38,601 bases of DNA. It comes from Pseudopedobacter sp039918235 (GTDB taxonomy: Bacteria > Bacteroidota > Bacteroidia > Sphingobacteriales > Sphingobacteriaceae). The notes beneath the pieces were generated by a model, which ran no database searches, was not told the DNA's origin, and was given only the letters and a program-made list of their open reading frames with translations. The stretch is from the NCBI GenBank assembly GCA_039918235.1, contig JBDSHZ010000070.1, positions 1 to 38,601 on the forward strand, given 5' to 3'. Position numbers and translations under genes: made by a program. Within the stretch, counting starts at the first letter, position 1. Each line of letters begins with the position of its first letter. Positions 16,661-25,178 of this stretch are shown one piece after another.

Positions 16661-17749
16661 TTATCTTATTTGAGTTTGGATTTGCAATTCTAAACCCTGA
16701 TAATAATCTAAACTTTCTTTAATCATTGCTTCCTCAACAAAAATATCGATCTCGCAATTCCCAATTTTATTAGGCAATGAAAAATTAATTTTTCCCGACA
16801 AGTTTTTCTTGTCTTGGCGCATAATTTCTAATAATTGCTCTGTAATGCCTTCACGAATAGTGTACTTACCGTAATATTTAAAAAAGGATTTGGTGATGAG
16901 GTCTAAATCATTTTGAGGCAAACCAATCATTTCTTTTGCCAGGTAAGCCTCGCAAATCATTCCAATAGCTATTGCTTCACCATGTAACAATGGTTTTTTT
17001 TCATTGCTTAAAGACCAAGATTCAATGGCGTGACCAATGGTATGTCCAAAGTTCAGTATCTTTCTTATCCCTTTTTCAAAAGGATCTTCTAAAACTACCT
17101 TGTTTTTGATGGTTACAGAATGATGAATTTGTTTTGCGGTTACCTCACGGGCATTATCTAAAGCAATTACTTCATTAAAAAAAGTTGCATCAGCAATTAT
17201 TCCATGTTTAATGACTTCTGCAAAGCCAGAATTCATTTGACGATCTGACAAAGTTTTTAAAAAGTCTGTAGAGATTATTACTGCTTGAGGCTGTGCAAAT
17301 GTGCCGATAATGTTCTTTACGTGATCCATGTCAATGCCGGTTTTACCACCAACAGAAGCATCAACCTGAGCTAAAAGCGTAGTGGGGATCTGTAAGAAAT
17401 CAATTCCCCTTTTAAAGGTAGATGCGGCAAAACTTCCCATATCAGTTAATACACCGCCACCTAAATTTATCAGTAGCGCATTCCGGTCTGCTTCAAAATC
17501 CAGTAACATTCTCCAAATCCCAATGCAAAAATCTATGGTTTTATTTTCTTCTCCATCTGGAATTTCAATGATGTCAAATTCAGTTAAAGAAGGAAGTTTT
17601 TCCCTTAAAACCGGTAAACAATGCTCGCCTGTTTGCTCATCTGTAAGAATAAAAATTTTTGTATAATTCTTTTGCGCAATTAATTCGGTAAGGATATTTA
17701 AGCTTTCATCAAAATAAACCTGATAGTTGCTGTTTTTTATTGGGGTCAT
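16661..17749 (-). CDS. aroB: 3-dehydroquinate synthase
   Basis: Second shikimate step: DAHP to 3-dehydroquinate, needing NAD+ and a divalent metal. 362 residues. Seen: the nucleotide-binding and active-site run from LINLGGGVLTDMGSF through IPTTLLAQVDASVGGKTGID, the metal-ligand segment GFAEVIKHG, and FGHTIGHAIES plus LLHGEAIAIGM with the His ligands. Its start overlaps the stop of the small S4-domain gene by 4 bp (ATGA). It is separate from the pheA-aroA cluster, so it should not be under the Tyr/Phe attenuator. Confidence 0.96.
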   Translation of the reverse strand: MTPIKNSNYQVYFDESLNILTELIAQKNYTKIFILTDEQTGEHCLPVLREKLPSLTEFDIIEIPDGEENKTIDFCIGIWRMLLDFEADRNALLINLGGGVLTDMGSFAASTFKRGIDFLQIPTTLLAQVDASVGGKTGIDMDHVKNIIGTFAQPQAVIISTDFLKTLSDRQMNSGFAEVIKHGIIADATFFNEVIALDNAREVTAKQIHHSVTIKNKVVLEDPFEKGIRKILNFGHTIGHAIESWSLSNEKKPLLHGEAIAIGMICEAYLAKEMIGLPQNDLDLITKSFFKYYGKYTIREGITEQLLEIMRQDKKNLSGKINFSLPNKIGNCEIDIFVEEAMIKESLDYYQGLELQIQTQIR

Positions 17750-17952
17750 ACTACTGTTATGGTTTGGCCATTAAATTCAACTTTGTCGCCACGTTTTACT
17801 TTTAATCTTTTTCGGTAATCTACAGTTCCATTATAGTTAACTAAACCGTCCAATACCACCAGCTGTGCTTCGCCGCCAGATGAAACAAGGTTTGTAGCTT
17901 TTAAAAGCTGTATTAAAGGAATAAATTCTCCTTCTAATTTAAATTTTATCAT
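17746..17952 (-). CDS. Small S4-domain RNA-binding protein
   Basis: 68 residues forming a single S4 domain: IPLIQLLKATNLVSSGGEAQLVVLDGLVNYNGTVDYRKRLKVKRGDKVEF, like YbcJ/YaaA-type proteins. Presumed to bind structured RNA or ribosomes; the exact target is unknown. It is translationally coupled to aroB by a 4-bp overlap. Confidence 0.88.
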   Translation of the reverse strand: MIKFKLEGEFIPLIQLLKATNLVSSGGEAQLVVLDGLVNYNGTVDYRKRLKVKRGDKVEFNGQTITVV

Positions 17953-17959
17953 GAGTGGT

Positions 17960-17967
17960 CAAACTTA
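17960..17967 (-). promoter_or_regulatory. Possible -7 element for the S4-aroB unit
   Basis: TAAGTTTG on the minus strand matches TAnnTTTG and lies only 8 nt before the ATG, so the transcript would be nearly leaderless. No good TTTG is seen at the -33 distance, which weakens the call. Confidence 0.4.
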
Positions 17968-18038
17968 CAAAAATCATCAATGTTGTATGCTAATAATCTT
18001 TAATGATTTTTTAATTTTACCTTTTATATCCTTTAGCC

Positions 18039-19232
18039 ATGTTAGAAAAATCACTCAGCAATCAAAGTTTATCATTTGATGATACAGCTATCGCGTTCAA
18101 ACACCAAAGTGATCAAGAACTTAAGCGTTCCTTTTGGTTGTTCAAAGCCATCAGTAATAACTTTTTGGTTAATGTAGGTCCGTTTTTTACCAAATTGGCA
18201 CTTGGAATCAAGTTGCCTATTTCGGGTTTAATCAAGGCCACTATATTTCGTCAGTTTTGTGGAGGAGAGACCATTATGGAATGTACTCCTACCATTAATA
18301 AACTAGCCAATGCAGGCGTCGGTACTATTCTGGATTACTCTGTAGAAGGTGAAGAGCTTGAAAGTGAATTTGACCATACCAAAGATGAAATTATCCATAC
18401 ACTTCAGAAAGCTGTAGAATTGCCTCAATCTATTCCTTTTTGTGTGTTTAAAATTACTGGGATTGCAAGATTTGCTTTGTTAGAGAAAATAAATGATAAA
18501 GAAGAGCTTAAGGATTTTGAAAAGCTGGAATGGCAAAATGCAGTTGATAGGGTAGAGGCAATTTGCGAAACAGCTTTTAGGTATCAAAAACATTTAATGA
18601 TTGATGCAGAGGAAAGCTGGATTCAGGATGCAATTGATGAATTGGGGCTTACCATGATGCGGAAATACAATAAAGATAAAGCCATTATATTTAATACTTA
18701 TCAGTGCTATCGTCATGATAAATTGGCTTCTTTAATTAAAGATGTAACAGTTGCTAAGGCAGAAAAATTTTATTTAGGCGCAAAATTAGTAAGAGGTGCT
18801 TACATGGAGAAGGAAAGGAAGAGAGCAATAGAAATGAACTATAGCTCTCCAATACAACTAGATAAAGTGGCTACAGATAGAGATTATGACCTAGCACTTG
18901 CATTCTGTTTAGATAATTTGAATGAGGTTTCTTTTGTTGCAGGCACACATAATCAGCAAAGTTGCTTGCTTTTAACCGAGTTGATGGAACAAAGACAAAT
19001 TGATAATGATCATGCTCATATTTATTTTTCACAGCTTTTAGGAATGAGCGATAATTTAAGTTTTAATCTCTCTAATGCTGGCTATAATGTCGCCAAGTAC
19101 GTTCCTTACGGGCCTGTAAAAGCTGTTTTGCCTTATCTTTTCCGTAGAGCGGAAGAGAATACAGCCATTGCAGGGCAAATGGGAAGAGAATTGAAACTGA
19201 TTTCAAAGGAAATTAAAAGAAGGGGGATATAA
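18039..19232 (+). CDS. Proline dehydrogenase
   Basis: FAD enzyme oxidising proline to pyrroline-5-carboxylate, the first step of proline use. The 397-residue monofunctional form is typical of Bacteroidota. The TIM-barrel motifs are KITGIARFALLEKI, LMIDAEESWIQDAID, YLGAKLVRGAYMEKER, VAGTHNQQSC and YVPYGPVKAVLPYLFRRAEENTA (the RRxxEN substrate-binding helix). Divergent from the S4-aroB unit; there is no P5C dehydrogenase domain or gene in the window. Confidence 0.94.
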   Translation: MLEKSLSNQSLSFDDTAIAFKHQSDQELKRSFWLFKAISNNFLVNVGPFFTKLALGIKLPISGLIKATIFRQFCGGETIMECTPTINKLANAGVGTILDYSVEGEELESEFDHTKDEIIHTLQKAVELPQSIPFCVFKITGIARFALLEKINDKEELKDFEKLEWQNAVDRVEAICETAFRYQKHLMIDAEESWIQDAIDELGLTMMRKYNKDKAIIFNTYQCYRHDKLASLIKDVTVAKAEKFYLGAKLVRGAYMEKERKRAIEMNYSSPIQLDKVATDRDYDLALAFCLDNLNEVSFVAGTHNQQSCLLLTELMEQRQIDNDHAHIYFSQLLGMSDNLSFNLSNAGYNVAKYVPYGPVKAVLPYLFRRAEENTAIAGQMGRELKLISKEIKRRGI

Positions 19233-19254
19233 TGTTGTTATTTCAATAGTTAAT

Positions 19255-19737
19255 TTAATTACTCGTAGTGTTTTTTATTTCTTTCTCGAATTTTTTCAGG
19301 TGTTTTTTAAAGTCTCCTGTTTTATTTTCAAGTATAGTAAGAATAACAACGCCACCTGCAGCGTCATCACCGTAAGTTTTTAAACTTGCAAAGTCTTTTA
19401 GAACATTTATCGATTTAATGTACTCAGGTTGAACAAGCTGAATTTTAGGATTTGAATTCAATAAATTATCTTTAAACCTAAATTCTTTATTACCATATTT
19501 TATTACCCATAGAGGCTGAGGTTTAGACAATAATGATTCTCGGGAAGGCACACAAATCCTAATTACAGTGCTATCATTATTTTGCCGGTTTTTATTTGCG
19601 GTACTTGGAGCTGAATTAATATTTATTGTCGTAAAATCTTTAGGGGAGACTATTAAACTTGAATCTCTGTATACCTGTTGTGAATATCCCTTTAAAATCG
19701 ATAAAAAGATAAAAATTATAATAAGATTGGATTTCAT
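19255..19737 (-). CDS. Secreted protein with TonB-plug-like C-terminus
   Basis: 160 residues with a Sec signal (about 1-19). The C-terminal part, SINVLKDFASLKTYGDDAAGGVVILTIL, matches the core of TonB-dependent-receptor plug domains (the INVLKDASA..YG..AANGVVLITTK pattern), but no beta-barrel or carboxypeptidase-like domain is attached. Such free plug-like domains occur in Bacteroidota, often after M56-type sensors; none is adjacent here. Function unknown. Confidence 0.65.
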   Translation of the reverse strand: MKSNLIIIFIFLSILKGYSQQVYRDSSLIVSPKDFTTININSAPSTANKNRQNNDSTVIRICVPSRESLLSKPQPLWVIKYGNKEFRFKDNLLNSNPKIQLVQPEYIKSINVLKDFASLKTYGDDAAGGVVILTILENKTGDFKKHLKKFEKEIKNTTSN

Positions 19738-19791
19738 GTTGGTAAATAATTATTGAATTTAACAATAATTATTTAAAGTAACAAAACTTAA

Positions 19792-20424
19792 CTATTGAGA
19801 ATCATTTTTAAAAAATTTCTGAATCGTATCAGGATAAGTCATCAAATAAGTTTGTAAACCTATTTCAGAGGCAGTTTTTAAATGTTGCGGACTGTCATCA
19901 ATAAATAAAGTTTCCTCTGGTTTTATTCTGTTTTCAGTGATGAGCTGTTCAAATATATCCCTATTTGGTTTACGTTTCCCAACTAAATGAGAGTAGTAAA
20001 TCTTCTCAAAAAATATTTCATTACCCTCCAAATTAAATTCTTTTTTTAGGTATTTATTAATGTGTTCCAAATGGATTTCATTGATGTTACTCAATAAAAA
20101 AATACGGTATTTGTCTTTTAGGCTCAACAATAATTCATGATTTCCTGTAGGCACACCAATTAACAAAGAGTTCCAAGTGGCATCAATTTCATCGTCTGTT
20201 AAATTTGGACTATTGCTGATTGCTCTAATGCCGTTTCTAAATGTTTCAGCATCAATTTCCCCTTTCTCAAAAGCATCAAAAATAGGATGATGACCTTTGT
20301 GGGCATAAAAATCTTCTACATTAGTTACACCGAGTGCCGTAAAAGCATCTTGTGTACGTTTAAAATCTATCGTAAATATGACGTTGCCATAATCAAATAT
20401 GATATTCTTGATGTTTGGATTCAT
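19792..20424 (-). CDS. HAD-superfamily phosphatase (YihX-like)
   Basis: 210 residues. HAD motif I is IIFDYGNVIF (nucleophile Asp near 11); the second Asp of DxD is Gly, as in the DxGNV group that includes the sugar-phosphatase YihX. Motif II is FLLSNINEIH, the Lys is in VGKRKPNRDIF, and motif IV is TLFIDDSPQHL. A helical cap lies between about 18 and 85. Likely a cytosolic small-molecule phosphatase; substrate not deducible. Confidence 0.88.
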   Translation of the reverse strand: MNPNIKNIIFDYGNVIFTIDFKRTQDAFTALGVTNVEDFYAHKGHHPIFDAFEKGEIDAETFRNGIRAISNSPNLTDDEIDATWNSLLIGVPTGNHELLLSLKDKYRIFLLSNINEIHLEHINKYLKKEFNLEGNEIFFEKIYYSHLVGKRKPNRDIFEQLITENRIKPEETLFIDDSPQHLKTASEIGLQTYLMTYPDTIQKFFKNDSQ

Positions 20425-20522
20425 ACTGCAAAAGTAAGGTTTGACTTTAAAAGCTGAAATGTTTTTTTTGATAATTGAAGCATTAAATGAGGCGTGTGAT
20501 TTATAAATTGGTAATTTTGAAG

Positions 20523-21236
20523 ATGTCTCTTTTCCATTTTAAAGAATTTGTGATTGATCAGGAGAATTGCCCTATGAAAATTAATACTGACGGGGTTCTT
20601 TTAGGTGCAATGGCAAATGTGGATAACGCAAAAAGAATTCTTGATATCGGCACAGGCACAGGTGTAATTGCATTGATGTTGGCACAAAGAAATTGCACTG
20701 CCAAAATAGATGCGTTAGATGTAGATCATGTAGCTTATGAGAAATCTGACTTAAATTTCTCTAATTCCTTATTTCATGAGCGTTTAAAAGCACATCACCA
20801 CAGTTTTAAAGATTATTTTGACTTGCATCCAACCTATAAATTTGATTTAATTGTTTCTAATCCACCTTTCTTTTTAAACTCATTGCAATCTCCAAAGTCT
20901 TCGAAAAATCTTTCTAAACATACCAGCGAGTTTTTTTTTATTGATTTACTTTCGCTTTGCAGTAAGCATTTAGCAGATGATGGGCTTTTGGAATTGGTGG
21001 TTCCTGTAGATATTTCATTAATGCTCCAGAATTTGGCTGTAGATTATTCAATTTATCCCATTCAGTGCATCAAGATAAAATCTTATGAGGATAAGGCAAC
21101 CATCAGGCATATCATCAGTTTTTCAAAAAGACATGTTGAGGAAATAGCGTTTAAAGATTTCTTCATTTATCAAGAACAAGGGGTTCATTCTATTCAATAT
21201 AAATCTGTTTTAAAGGATTTTTTTAAGATTTTTTAA
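20523..21236 (+). CDS. tRNA1(Val) (adenine37-N6)-methyltransferase-like
   Basis: SAM-dependent N6-adenine methyltransferase of the YfiC/TrmN6 group. I start at the ATG at 20523 (MSLFHFKEFVIDQENCPMKINTDGVLLGAM), which matches family N-termini; the frame is open further up to 20487. SAM motif I is ILDIGTGTGVIALMLAQR, and the catalytic NPPF sits in IVSNPPFFLNSL. About 237 residues, usual for the family. Its stop overlaps the next start (TAATG), making a coupled pair with the metallophosphoesterase. Confidence 0.9.
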   Translation: MSLFHFKEFVIDQENCPMKINTDGVLLGAMANVDNAKRILDIGTGTGVIALMLAQRNCTAKIDALDVDHVAYEKSDLNFSNSLFHERLKAHHHSFKDYFDLHPTYKFDLIVSNPPFFLNSLQSPKSSKNLSKHTSEFFFIDLLSLCSKHLADDGLLELVVPVDISLMLQNLAVDYSIYPIQCIKIKSYEDKATIRHIISFSKRHVEEIAFKDFFIYQEQGVHSIQYKSVLKDFFKIF

Positions 21237-21730
21237 TGGTTAAAATTGGTTTAATTTCAGATACTCATGGCTATTTAGATAAAGCCGTATTTAAATATTT
21301 TGAAGATAGAGATGAAATTTGGCATGCTGGAGATTTTGGGAATATAGAATTAGCCGATAGTTTAGTCTCTTTTAAGCCACTTAGAGGGGTTTACGGAAAT
21401 ATTGACGGCAAAGATATTCGTGAAGTTTATCCAGAAAATTTAAAATTTAAATGCGAAGAGGTAGATGTTTGGATGACACATATTGGTGGTTATCCTGATA
21501 AATATGCGCCAAAAGTTAAGCAAGAAATTTACACTAAGCCTCCTGACCTATTTATTTCTGGACATTCACATATTTTAAAAGTAATGTTTGATAAAAAAAT
21601 AAATTGTTTGCATATTAATCCGGGAGCAGCGGGAAAACAGGGCTGGCATCAAAAAAGAACTTTAATAAGATTTTGTATTTCTGAAAATAAAATCCATACA
21701 TTAGACGTCATAGAATTAGGAGATAGATAA
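21236..21730 (+). CDS. YfcE/MJ0936-type metallophosphoesterase
   Basis: Small calcineurin-like phosphodiesterase of 164 residues. Metal ligands are visible in GLISDTHGYLD, IWHAGDFG, VYGNIDG, VWMTHIGGYPDKY and ISGHSHILK. Expected to cleave phosphodiesters or nucleotides in the cytoplasm with Mn or a similar metal; substrate unknown. Coupled to the upstream methyltransferase and 21 nt ahead of fbp. Confidence 0.92.
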   Translation: MVKIGLISDTHGYLDKAVFKYFEDRDEIWHAGDFGNIELADSLVSFKPLRGVYGNIDGKDIREVYPENLKFKCEEVDVWMTHIGGYPDKYAPKVKQEIYTKPPDLFISGHSHILKVMFDKKINCLHINPGAAGKQGWHQKRTLIRFCISENKIHTLDVIELGDR

Positions 21731-21751
21731 CGTATATTATACACTAAGTAA

Positions 21752-22780
21752 ATGTCAGCAATCACAACATTAGGTCAATTTATTATAGCAAAACAAGCAG
21801 ATTTTCCTTATGCAAAAGGAGAACTTTCCAGGTTATTAAGAGATATTGGTATAGCTGCGAAAATTGTAAATAGAGAAATCAATAAAGCAGGTTTAGCTGA
21901 TATACTTGGTGATGCCGGAGTTATAAACGTTCAAGGTGAAACCCAGAAAAAGTTAGATGTATATGCTAATGAACAGTTTATATCTGCATTAAGTGTAGGT
22001 GGCGAGTGTTGTTTGGTAGCTTCAGAGGAGAATGAAGAGATTGTTCTGTTGAACAAAGCCGTTTCTAAGAATGCTAAATATGCTGTTGCCATAGATCCTT
22101 TAGATGGTTCATCAAATATAGATGTAAACGTAGCTGTTGGAACTACCTTCTCGGTTTACCGAAGGATAACAAAAGAAGGACCTGGTACTTTAGAAGATAT
22201 TTTACAAAAAGGTACTGAACAGGTTGCGGCCGGTTATATCGTATACGGTTCTTCTACCATGTTGGTTTATACTACTGGGAATGGCGTCAATGGTTTTACA
22301 TTAGATCCTTCTATTGGAGAATTTTGTTTATCACATCCTGAAATTAAAATTCCTCAATCAGGTAATATTTACAGTATAAACGAAGGAAATTATGTGCATT
22401 TTCCAGAAGGGGTAAAAAGATATATCAAATATTGTCAGGTGGAAGATGATGCCACTTCTAGGCCATACACTTCCCGCTATATTGGTTCTATGGTTGCTGA
22501 TTTACATAGAAGCCTGATTAAAGGAGGCATTTATATTTATCCTAGCACTGCTTCTGCCCCAAAAGGAAAGTTAAGATTGGTTTATGAATGCAATCCTTTA
22601 GCTTTTATTATTGAGCAAGCCGGTGGAAGAGCTACTAATGGTGTTGAAAGGATTTTAGATATTGAAGTTACAGAGATACATCAAAGAGAATCAATCTTTG
22701 CGGGCTCAACAGAAATGGTTTTAAAAGCGGAGGAATTTATGGAAGAATATGCTGCCAAAGAGATTTTAAAAGCTGGTTAA
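21752..22780 (+). CDS. fbp: Class I fructose-1,6-bisphosphatase
   Basis: Gluconeogenic enzyme hydrolysing fructose-1,6-bisphosphate. 342 residues, full length. Metal and phosphate sites: LVASEENEE, the signature AIDPLDGSSNIDVNVAVGTTF, YIGSMVADLHRSLIKGGIYIYP and KGKLRLVYECNPLAFIIEQAGG. Close spacing to the two upstream genes suggests one transcript. Converges with rnhA with only 6 nt between stops. Confidence 0.97.
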   Translation: MSAITTLGQFIIAKQADFPYAKGELSRLLRDIGIAAKIVNREINKAGLADILGDAGVINVQGETQKKLDVYANEQFISALSVGGECCLVASEENEEIVLLNKAVSKNAKYAVAIDPLDGSSNIDVNVAVGTTFSVYRRITKEGPGTLEDILQKGTEQVAAGYIVYGSSTMLVYTTGNGVNGFTLDPSIGEFCLSHPEIKIPQSGNIYSINEGNYVHFPEGVKRYIKYCQVEDDATSRPYTSRYIGSMVADLHRSLIKGGIYIYPSTASAPKGKLRLVYECNPLAFIIEQAGGRATNGVERILDIEVTEIHQRESIFAGSTEMVLKAEEFMEEYAAKEILKAG

Positions 22781-22786
22781 AACTTT

Positions 22787-23257
22787 CTATAAAAGGTTGT
22801 TTTTTTTATTTTCAATTTCAAAAACGCTATCTATTAATAGCGTTTTACTTTTGCCAGCCAAAACAGCCAATTCATCACATCTTTCATTTTCTGGATGACC
22901 TGCATGTCCCTTAACCCATACAAACTTCACTTGATGAAGTTTGTAGCTTTGCAAAAATCTTAACCAAAGGTCTTTATTTTTCTTTCCTGCAAATCCTTTT
23001 TTTACCCATCCAAAAACCCATTTTTTGTCTACAGAATCAATCACATATTTAGAATCAGAGAAAACAGTAATTTGCTGGTTCAATTTTTTGATGCTTTCTA
23101 AACCTGCACAAACTGCCATTAGCTCCATTCTGTTATTTGTAGTTAACCTAAACCCTTGATAAAGTTCTTTATAATGTTCTCCTGATCTAAGGATTACGCC
23201 ATAACCTCCTGGGCCTGGGTTGCCGCTTGATGCACCATCAGTAAAAATTTGGATCAT
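22787..23257 (-). CDS. rnhA: Ribonuclease HI
   Basis: Cleaves RNA in RNA:DNA hybrids. 156 residues with the catalytic carboxylates Asp7 (IFTDGASSGNPGPGGYG), Glu44 (NNRMELMAV) and Asp67 (VFSDSKYVIDSV), plus a late GHAGHPENERCDELA that supplies the fourth Asp and the His. The basic helix (KKWVFGWVKKGFAGKKNKDLW) is present. Single-gene unit. Confidence 0.96.
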   Translation of the reverse strand: MIQIFTDGASSGNPGPGGYGVILRSGEHYKELYQGFRLTTNNRMELMAVCAGLESIKKLNQQITVFSDSKYVIDSVDKKWVFGWVKKGFAGKKNKDLWLRFLQSYKLHQVKFVWVKGHAGHPENERCDELAVLAGKSKTLLIDSVFEIENKKNNLL

Positions 23258-23356
23258 TTGCGAAGATATAAATTTATAAAATCAATGCTTTGAAAAAGAT
23301 TATTTCACAATGAATCAGCCCTCTATAAATATAAAAGTGAGTATTTTTTTAAAAAG

Positions 23357-23387
23357 TTTGAATAATTAGCGATTTAAATTAATTTTG
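23357..23387 (+). promoter_or_regulatory. Promoter of tRNA-His
   Basis: TTTG (23357-23360) and TAATTTTG (23380-23387) with a 19-nt spacer match the Bacteroidota TTTG / TAnnTTTG consensus; the tRNA starts about 19 nt after the -7 box. Confidence 0.78.
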
Positions 23388-23405
23388 CAATCCACAATAT
23401 AAAAT

Positions 23406-23480
23406 GGCGGTCGTAGCTCAGTTGGTTAGAGCACTGGTTTGTGGTGCCGGGGGTCGTGGGTTCGAGCCCCATCGTCCGCC
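23406..23480 (+). tRNA. tRNA-His (GTG)
   Basis: Cloverleaf: acceptor GCGGTCG / CGTCCGC, D arm GCTC..GAGC, anticodon arm CTGGT / GCCGG with loop TTGTGGT (anticodon GTG at 23441-23443), and T arm GTGGG-TTCGAGC-CCCAT. The extra G at position -1 (23406) opposite C73 (23480) is the tRNA-His identity pair. The acceptor has one U-U opposition at pair 5:68. A terminator follows at once. Confidence 0.96.
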
Positions 23481-23486
23481 CATTTT

Positions 23487-23520
23487 AAAGCCTATCTGTA
23501 TTTTCAGATAGGCTTTTTTT
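23487..23520 (+). terminator. Rho-independent terminator after tRNA-His
   Basis: 12-bp stem AAAGCCTATCTG / CAGATAGGCTTT with a 6-nt loop and a T run, 7 nt beyond the tRNA. Confidence 0.92.
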
Positions 23521-23574
23521 GTAATCTAAAAAAGAATTCTGACTGGTTTTTTGTTTAATTTGTTAAATTGCATC

Positions 23575-24033
23575 ATGGGCGCATTAATATTCATAATCTT
23601 TCCTATTGCTTATTTTTTTTACCAGGCTTATGTGAATTTTAAGAAGGAACAGGAAAAAGCCTTACAGAGGCAAAAGAAATCATATGTTCCCTTTACTGAA
23701 AATAGCAATAAAGACCAATATTTAAATCAATCTGATGCTGAAAATCCTGAAGAAGCTCCTTTTAATTCGAGGGATTTTTACAAAAATAAAAGGGTAGAAG
23801 AGTTAGCTAAACAAGCTGAAATTAGAGCTCAGAGAAGAGCTTACGTTTCAAACGAAGCCAGAGATTATTATAATCCTGAAGTGCCAGTAGCAGAAGTTTC
23901 GGAAGGAAGAAGAATACATGCATTACATCCTCACCAGTTTGAATTTCCACATGAAGAAAAAGAGGTGGAATTTGAATTCAATTTAAGGGAGGCGGTTATT
24001 CAGCAGGCTATTTTGAACAGGCCACAGTATTAG
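23575..24033 (+). CDS. Small membrane-anchored protein of unknown function
   Basis: Start taken at the ATG at 23575 (MGALIFIIFPIAYFFYQAY); the frame is open to a TTG at 23551. One N-terminal transmembrane helix (about 2-20) is followed by a highly charged cytoplasmic-type tail rich in Lys, Glu and Arg, with a possible coiled coil (FKKEQEKALQRQKK) and ELAKQAEIRAQRRAY. 152 residues. I recognise no family. It lies between the tRNA-His terminator and the rplU promoter, so it has its own transcript. Confidence 0.7.
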   Translation: MGALIFIIFPIAYFFYQAYVNFKKEQEKALQRQKKSYVPFTENSNKDQYLNQSDAENPEEAPFNSRDFYKNKRVEELAKQAEIRAQRRAYVSNEARDYYNPEVPVAEVSEGRRIHALHPHQFEFPHEEKEVEFEFNLREAVIQQAILNRPQY

Positions 24034-24116
24034 CAATATATTCTTCTCTAATATTTAACACTGCAAAACCATGTTATATTAATGGTTTAAATTTAAAATG
24101 ATATTCTTAAAAGCTG

Positions 24117-24147
24117 TTTGTTTAAATAAATTTAATTCCTATATTTG
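24117..24147 (+). promoter_or_regulatory. Promoter of rplU-rpmA
   Basis: TTTG (24117-24120) and TATATTTG (24140-24147), spacer 19 nt, match the phylum consensus and lie 36 nt before the rplU ATG. Confidence 0.82.
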
Positions 24148-24182
24148 CACCTCAATTTTCATACACAAATAAATAATTAATA

Positions 24183-24494
24183 ATGTACGCAATAGTAAAT
24201 ATAGCAGGACAGCAATTTAAAGTTGCTAAAGACCAGCACCTTTTTGTACACAGGTTACAGGGAGATGAAGGCGCTAGTATTGAATTTGACAATGTATTAT
24301 TAGTTGTAAATGATGGTAATTTTACTGTAGGTACACCTGCAATTAAAGGAGCTAAAATTTCTGCTAAAATCGTGTCTCATTTAAAAGGAGAAAAAGTAAT
24401 TGTTTTCCACAAGAAAAGAAGAAAAGGTTACAAGAAAAAGAACGGTCATCGCCAGTCTTTTACTAAAATTCAGATTGATAGCATCTCATTATAA
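24183..24494 (+). CDS. rplU: 50S ribosomal protein L21
   Basis: Large-subunit protein binding 23S rRNA. 103 residues, usual length. Family features: MYAIVNIAGQQFKVAKDQ at the N-terminus, VIVFHKKRRKGYKKKNGHRQSFTKIQI near the C-terminus. Followed 50 nt later by rpmA in the conserved L21-L27 order, under the promoter at 24117. Confidence 0.98.
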   Translation: MYAIVNIAGQQFKVAKDQHLFVHRLQGDEGASIEFDNVLLVVNDGNFTVGTPAIKGAKISAKIVSHLKGEKVIVFHKKRRKGYKKKNGHRQSFTKIQIDSISL

Positions 24495-24544
24495 TTAACG
24501 TTAACATTCGCTAAGTTTTTACTTGGCAAAAAAGATATAGAACC

Positions 24545-25093
24545 ATGGCACATAAAAAAGGAGCCGGTAGCTCGAATAACGGTAGAGAATCACAAAGTAA
24601 ACGTTTAGGTATTAAAATTTTTGGTGGACAGGCTGCAATTGCAGGAAACATTATTGTTCGTCAAAGAGGTACTAAACACCATCCTGAAAAAAATGTAGGT
24701 ATTGGTAAAGACCATACTTTATTTGCTTTAGTTGATGGAAAAGTTGCTTTCAGAAAAAGAGCAGATAACAAATCTTATGTATCTGTAGTTCCTTTTGATT
24801 TTTCAGCACCAGTTGTTAAAGATAAAGAAGCACCAGCTAAAAAAATTGTAGCGAAAAAAACTAGCGCTGAGAAAGCGGCTACTAAAAAAATTGTTGCTAA
24901 GAAAACTGCTGCTAAGAAAGAGGCAGCGAAAAAAGAAGCTCCAGTTGTTAAAGCAAAAACTAAAAAAGTAACTGCTCCCAAAGCAGAGAAAGTTGTTGTA
25001 GCAAAAGCTGAAAAGAAAGAAAAAGCTCCTGCTAAAGAAGCTCCTGCTAAAAAAGCACCAGCAAAAAAAGCTGATGATACTGATAAAGCATAA
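24545..25093 (+). CDS. rpmA: 50S ribosomal protein L27 with long Lys/Ala-rich C-terminal tail
   Basis: Residues 1-87 are a normal L27: MAHKKGAGSSNNGRESQSKRLGIKIFGGQ (N-terminal arm reaching the peptidyl-transferase centre, no Firmicutes-type cleaved prepeptide), VRQRGTKHHPEKNVGIGKDHTLFAL, then VSVVPFDFS. About 95 more residues follow, made of repeats such as KKIVAKKT, AAKKEAAKKEAP and APAKKAPAKKA, like the tails of histone H1-like or HU-like proteins. The total of 182 is about twice the usual L27 length. The tail is likely disordered, strongly basic and exposed. The terminator follows directly, so the tail is not a read-through artefact. Confidence 0.95.
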   Translation: MAHKKGAGSSNNGRESQSKRLGIKIFGGQAAIAGNIIVRQRGTKHHPEKNVGIGKDHTLFALVDGKVAFRKRADNKSYVSVVPFDFSAPVVKDKEAPAKKIVAKKTSAEKAATKKIVAKKTAAKKEAAKKEAPVVKAKTKKVTAPKAEKVVVAKAEKKEKAPAKEAPAKKAPAKKADDTDKA

Positions 25094-25112
25094 AATCTTA
25101 TTTCAATAATTG

Positions 25113-25148
25113 AAAAGGTCTTGAATATTAATTCAAGACCTTTTTTTT
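25113..25148 (+). terminator. Rho-independent terminator of rplU-rpmA
   Basis: 14-bp stem AAAAGGTCTTGAAT / ATTCAAGACCTTTT with a 4-nt loop and a run of T. Confidence 0.93.
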
Positions 25149-25178
25149 GTTGAGGATTTTTTCCTTAGTTGTATAGTT

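Noticed and set aside
23411..23475. U-U opposition in the tRNA-His acceptor as a sign of a pseudo-tRNA
   Set aside because: All other arms, the anticodon and the G-1:C73 pair are intact, with its own promoter and terminator; one mismatch does not argue for loss of function.
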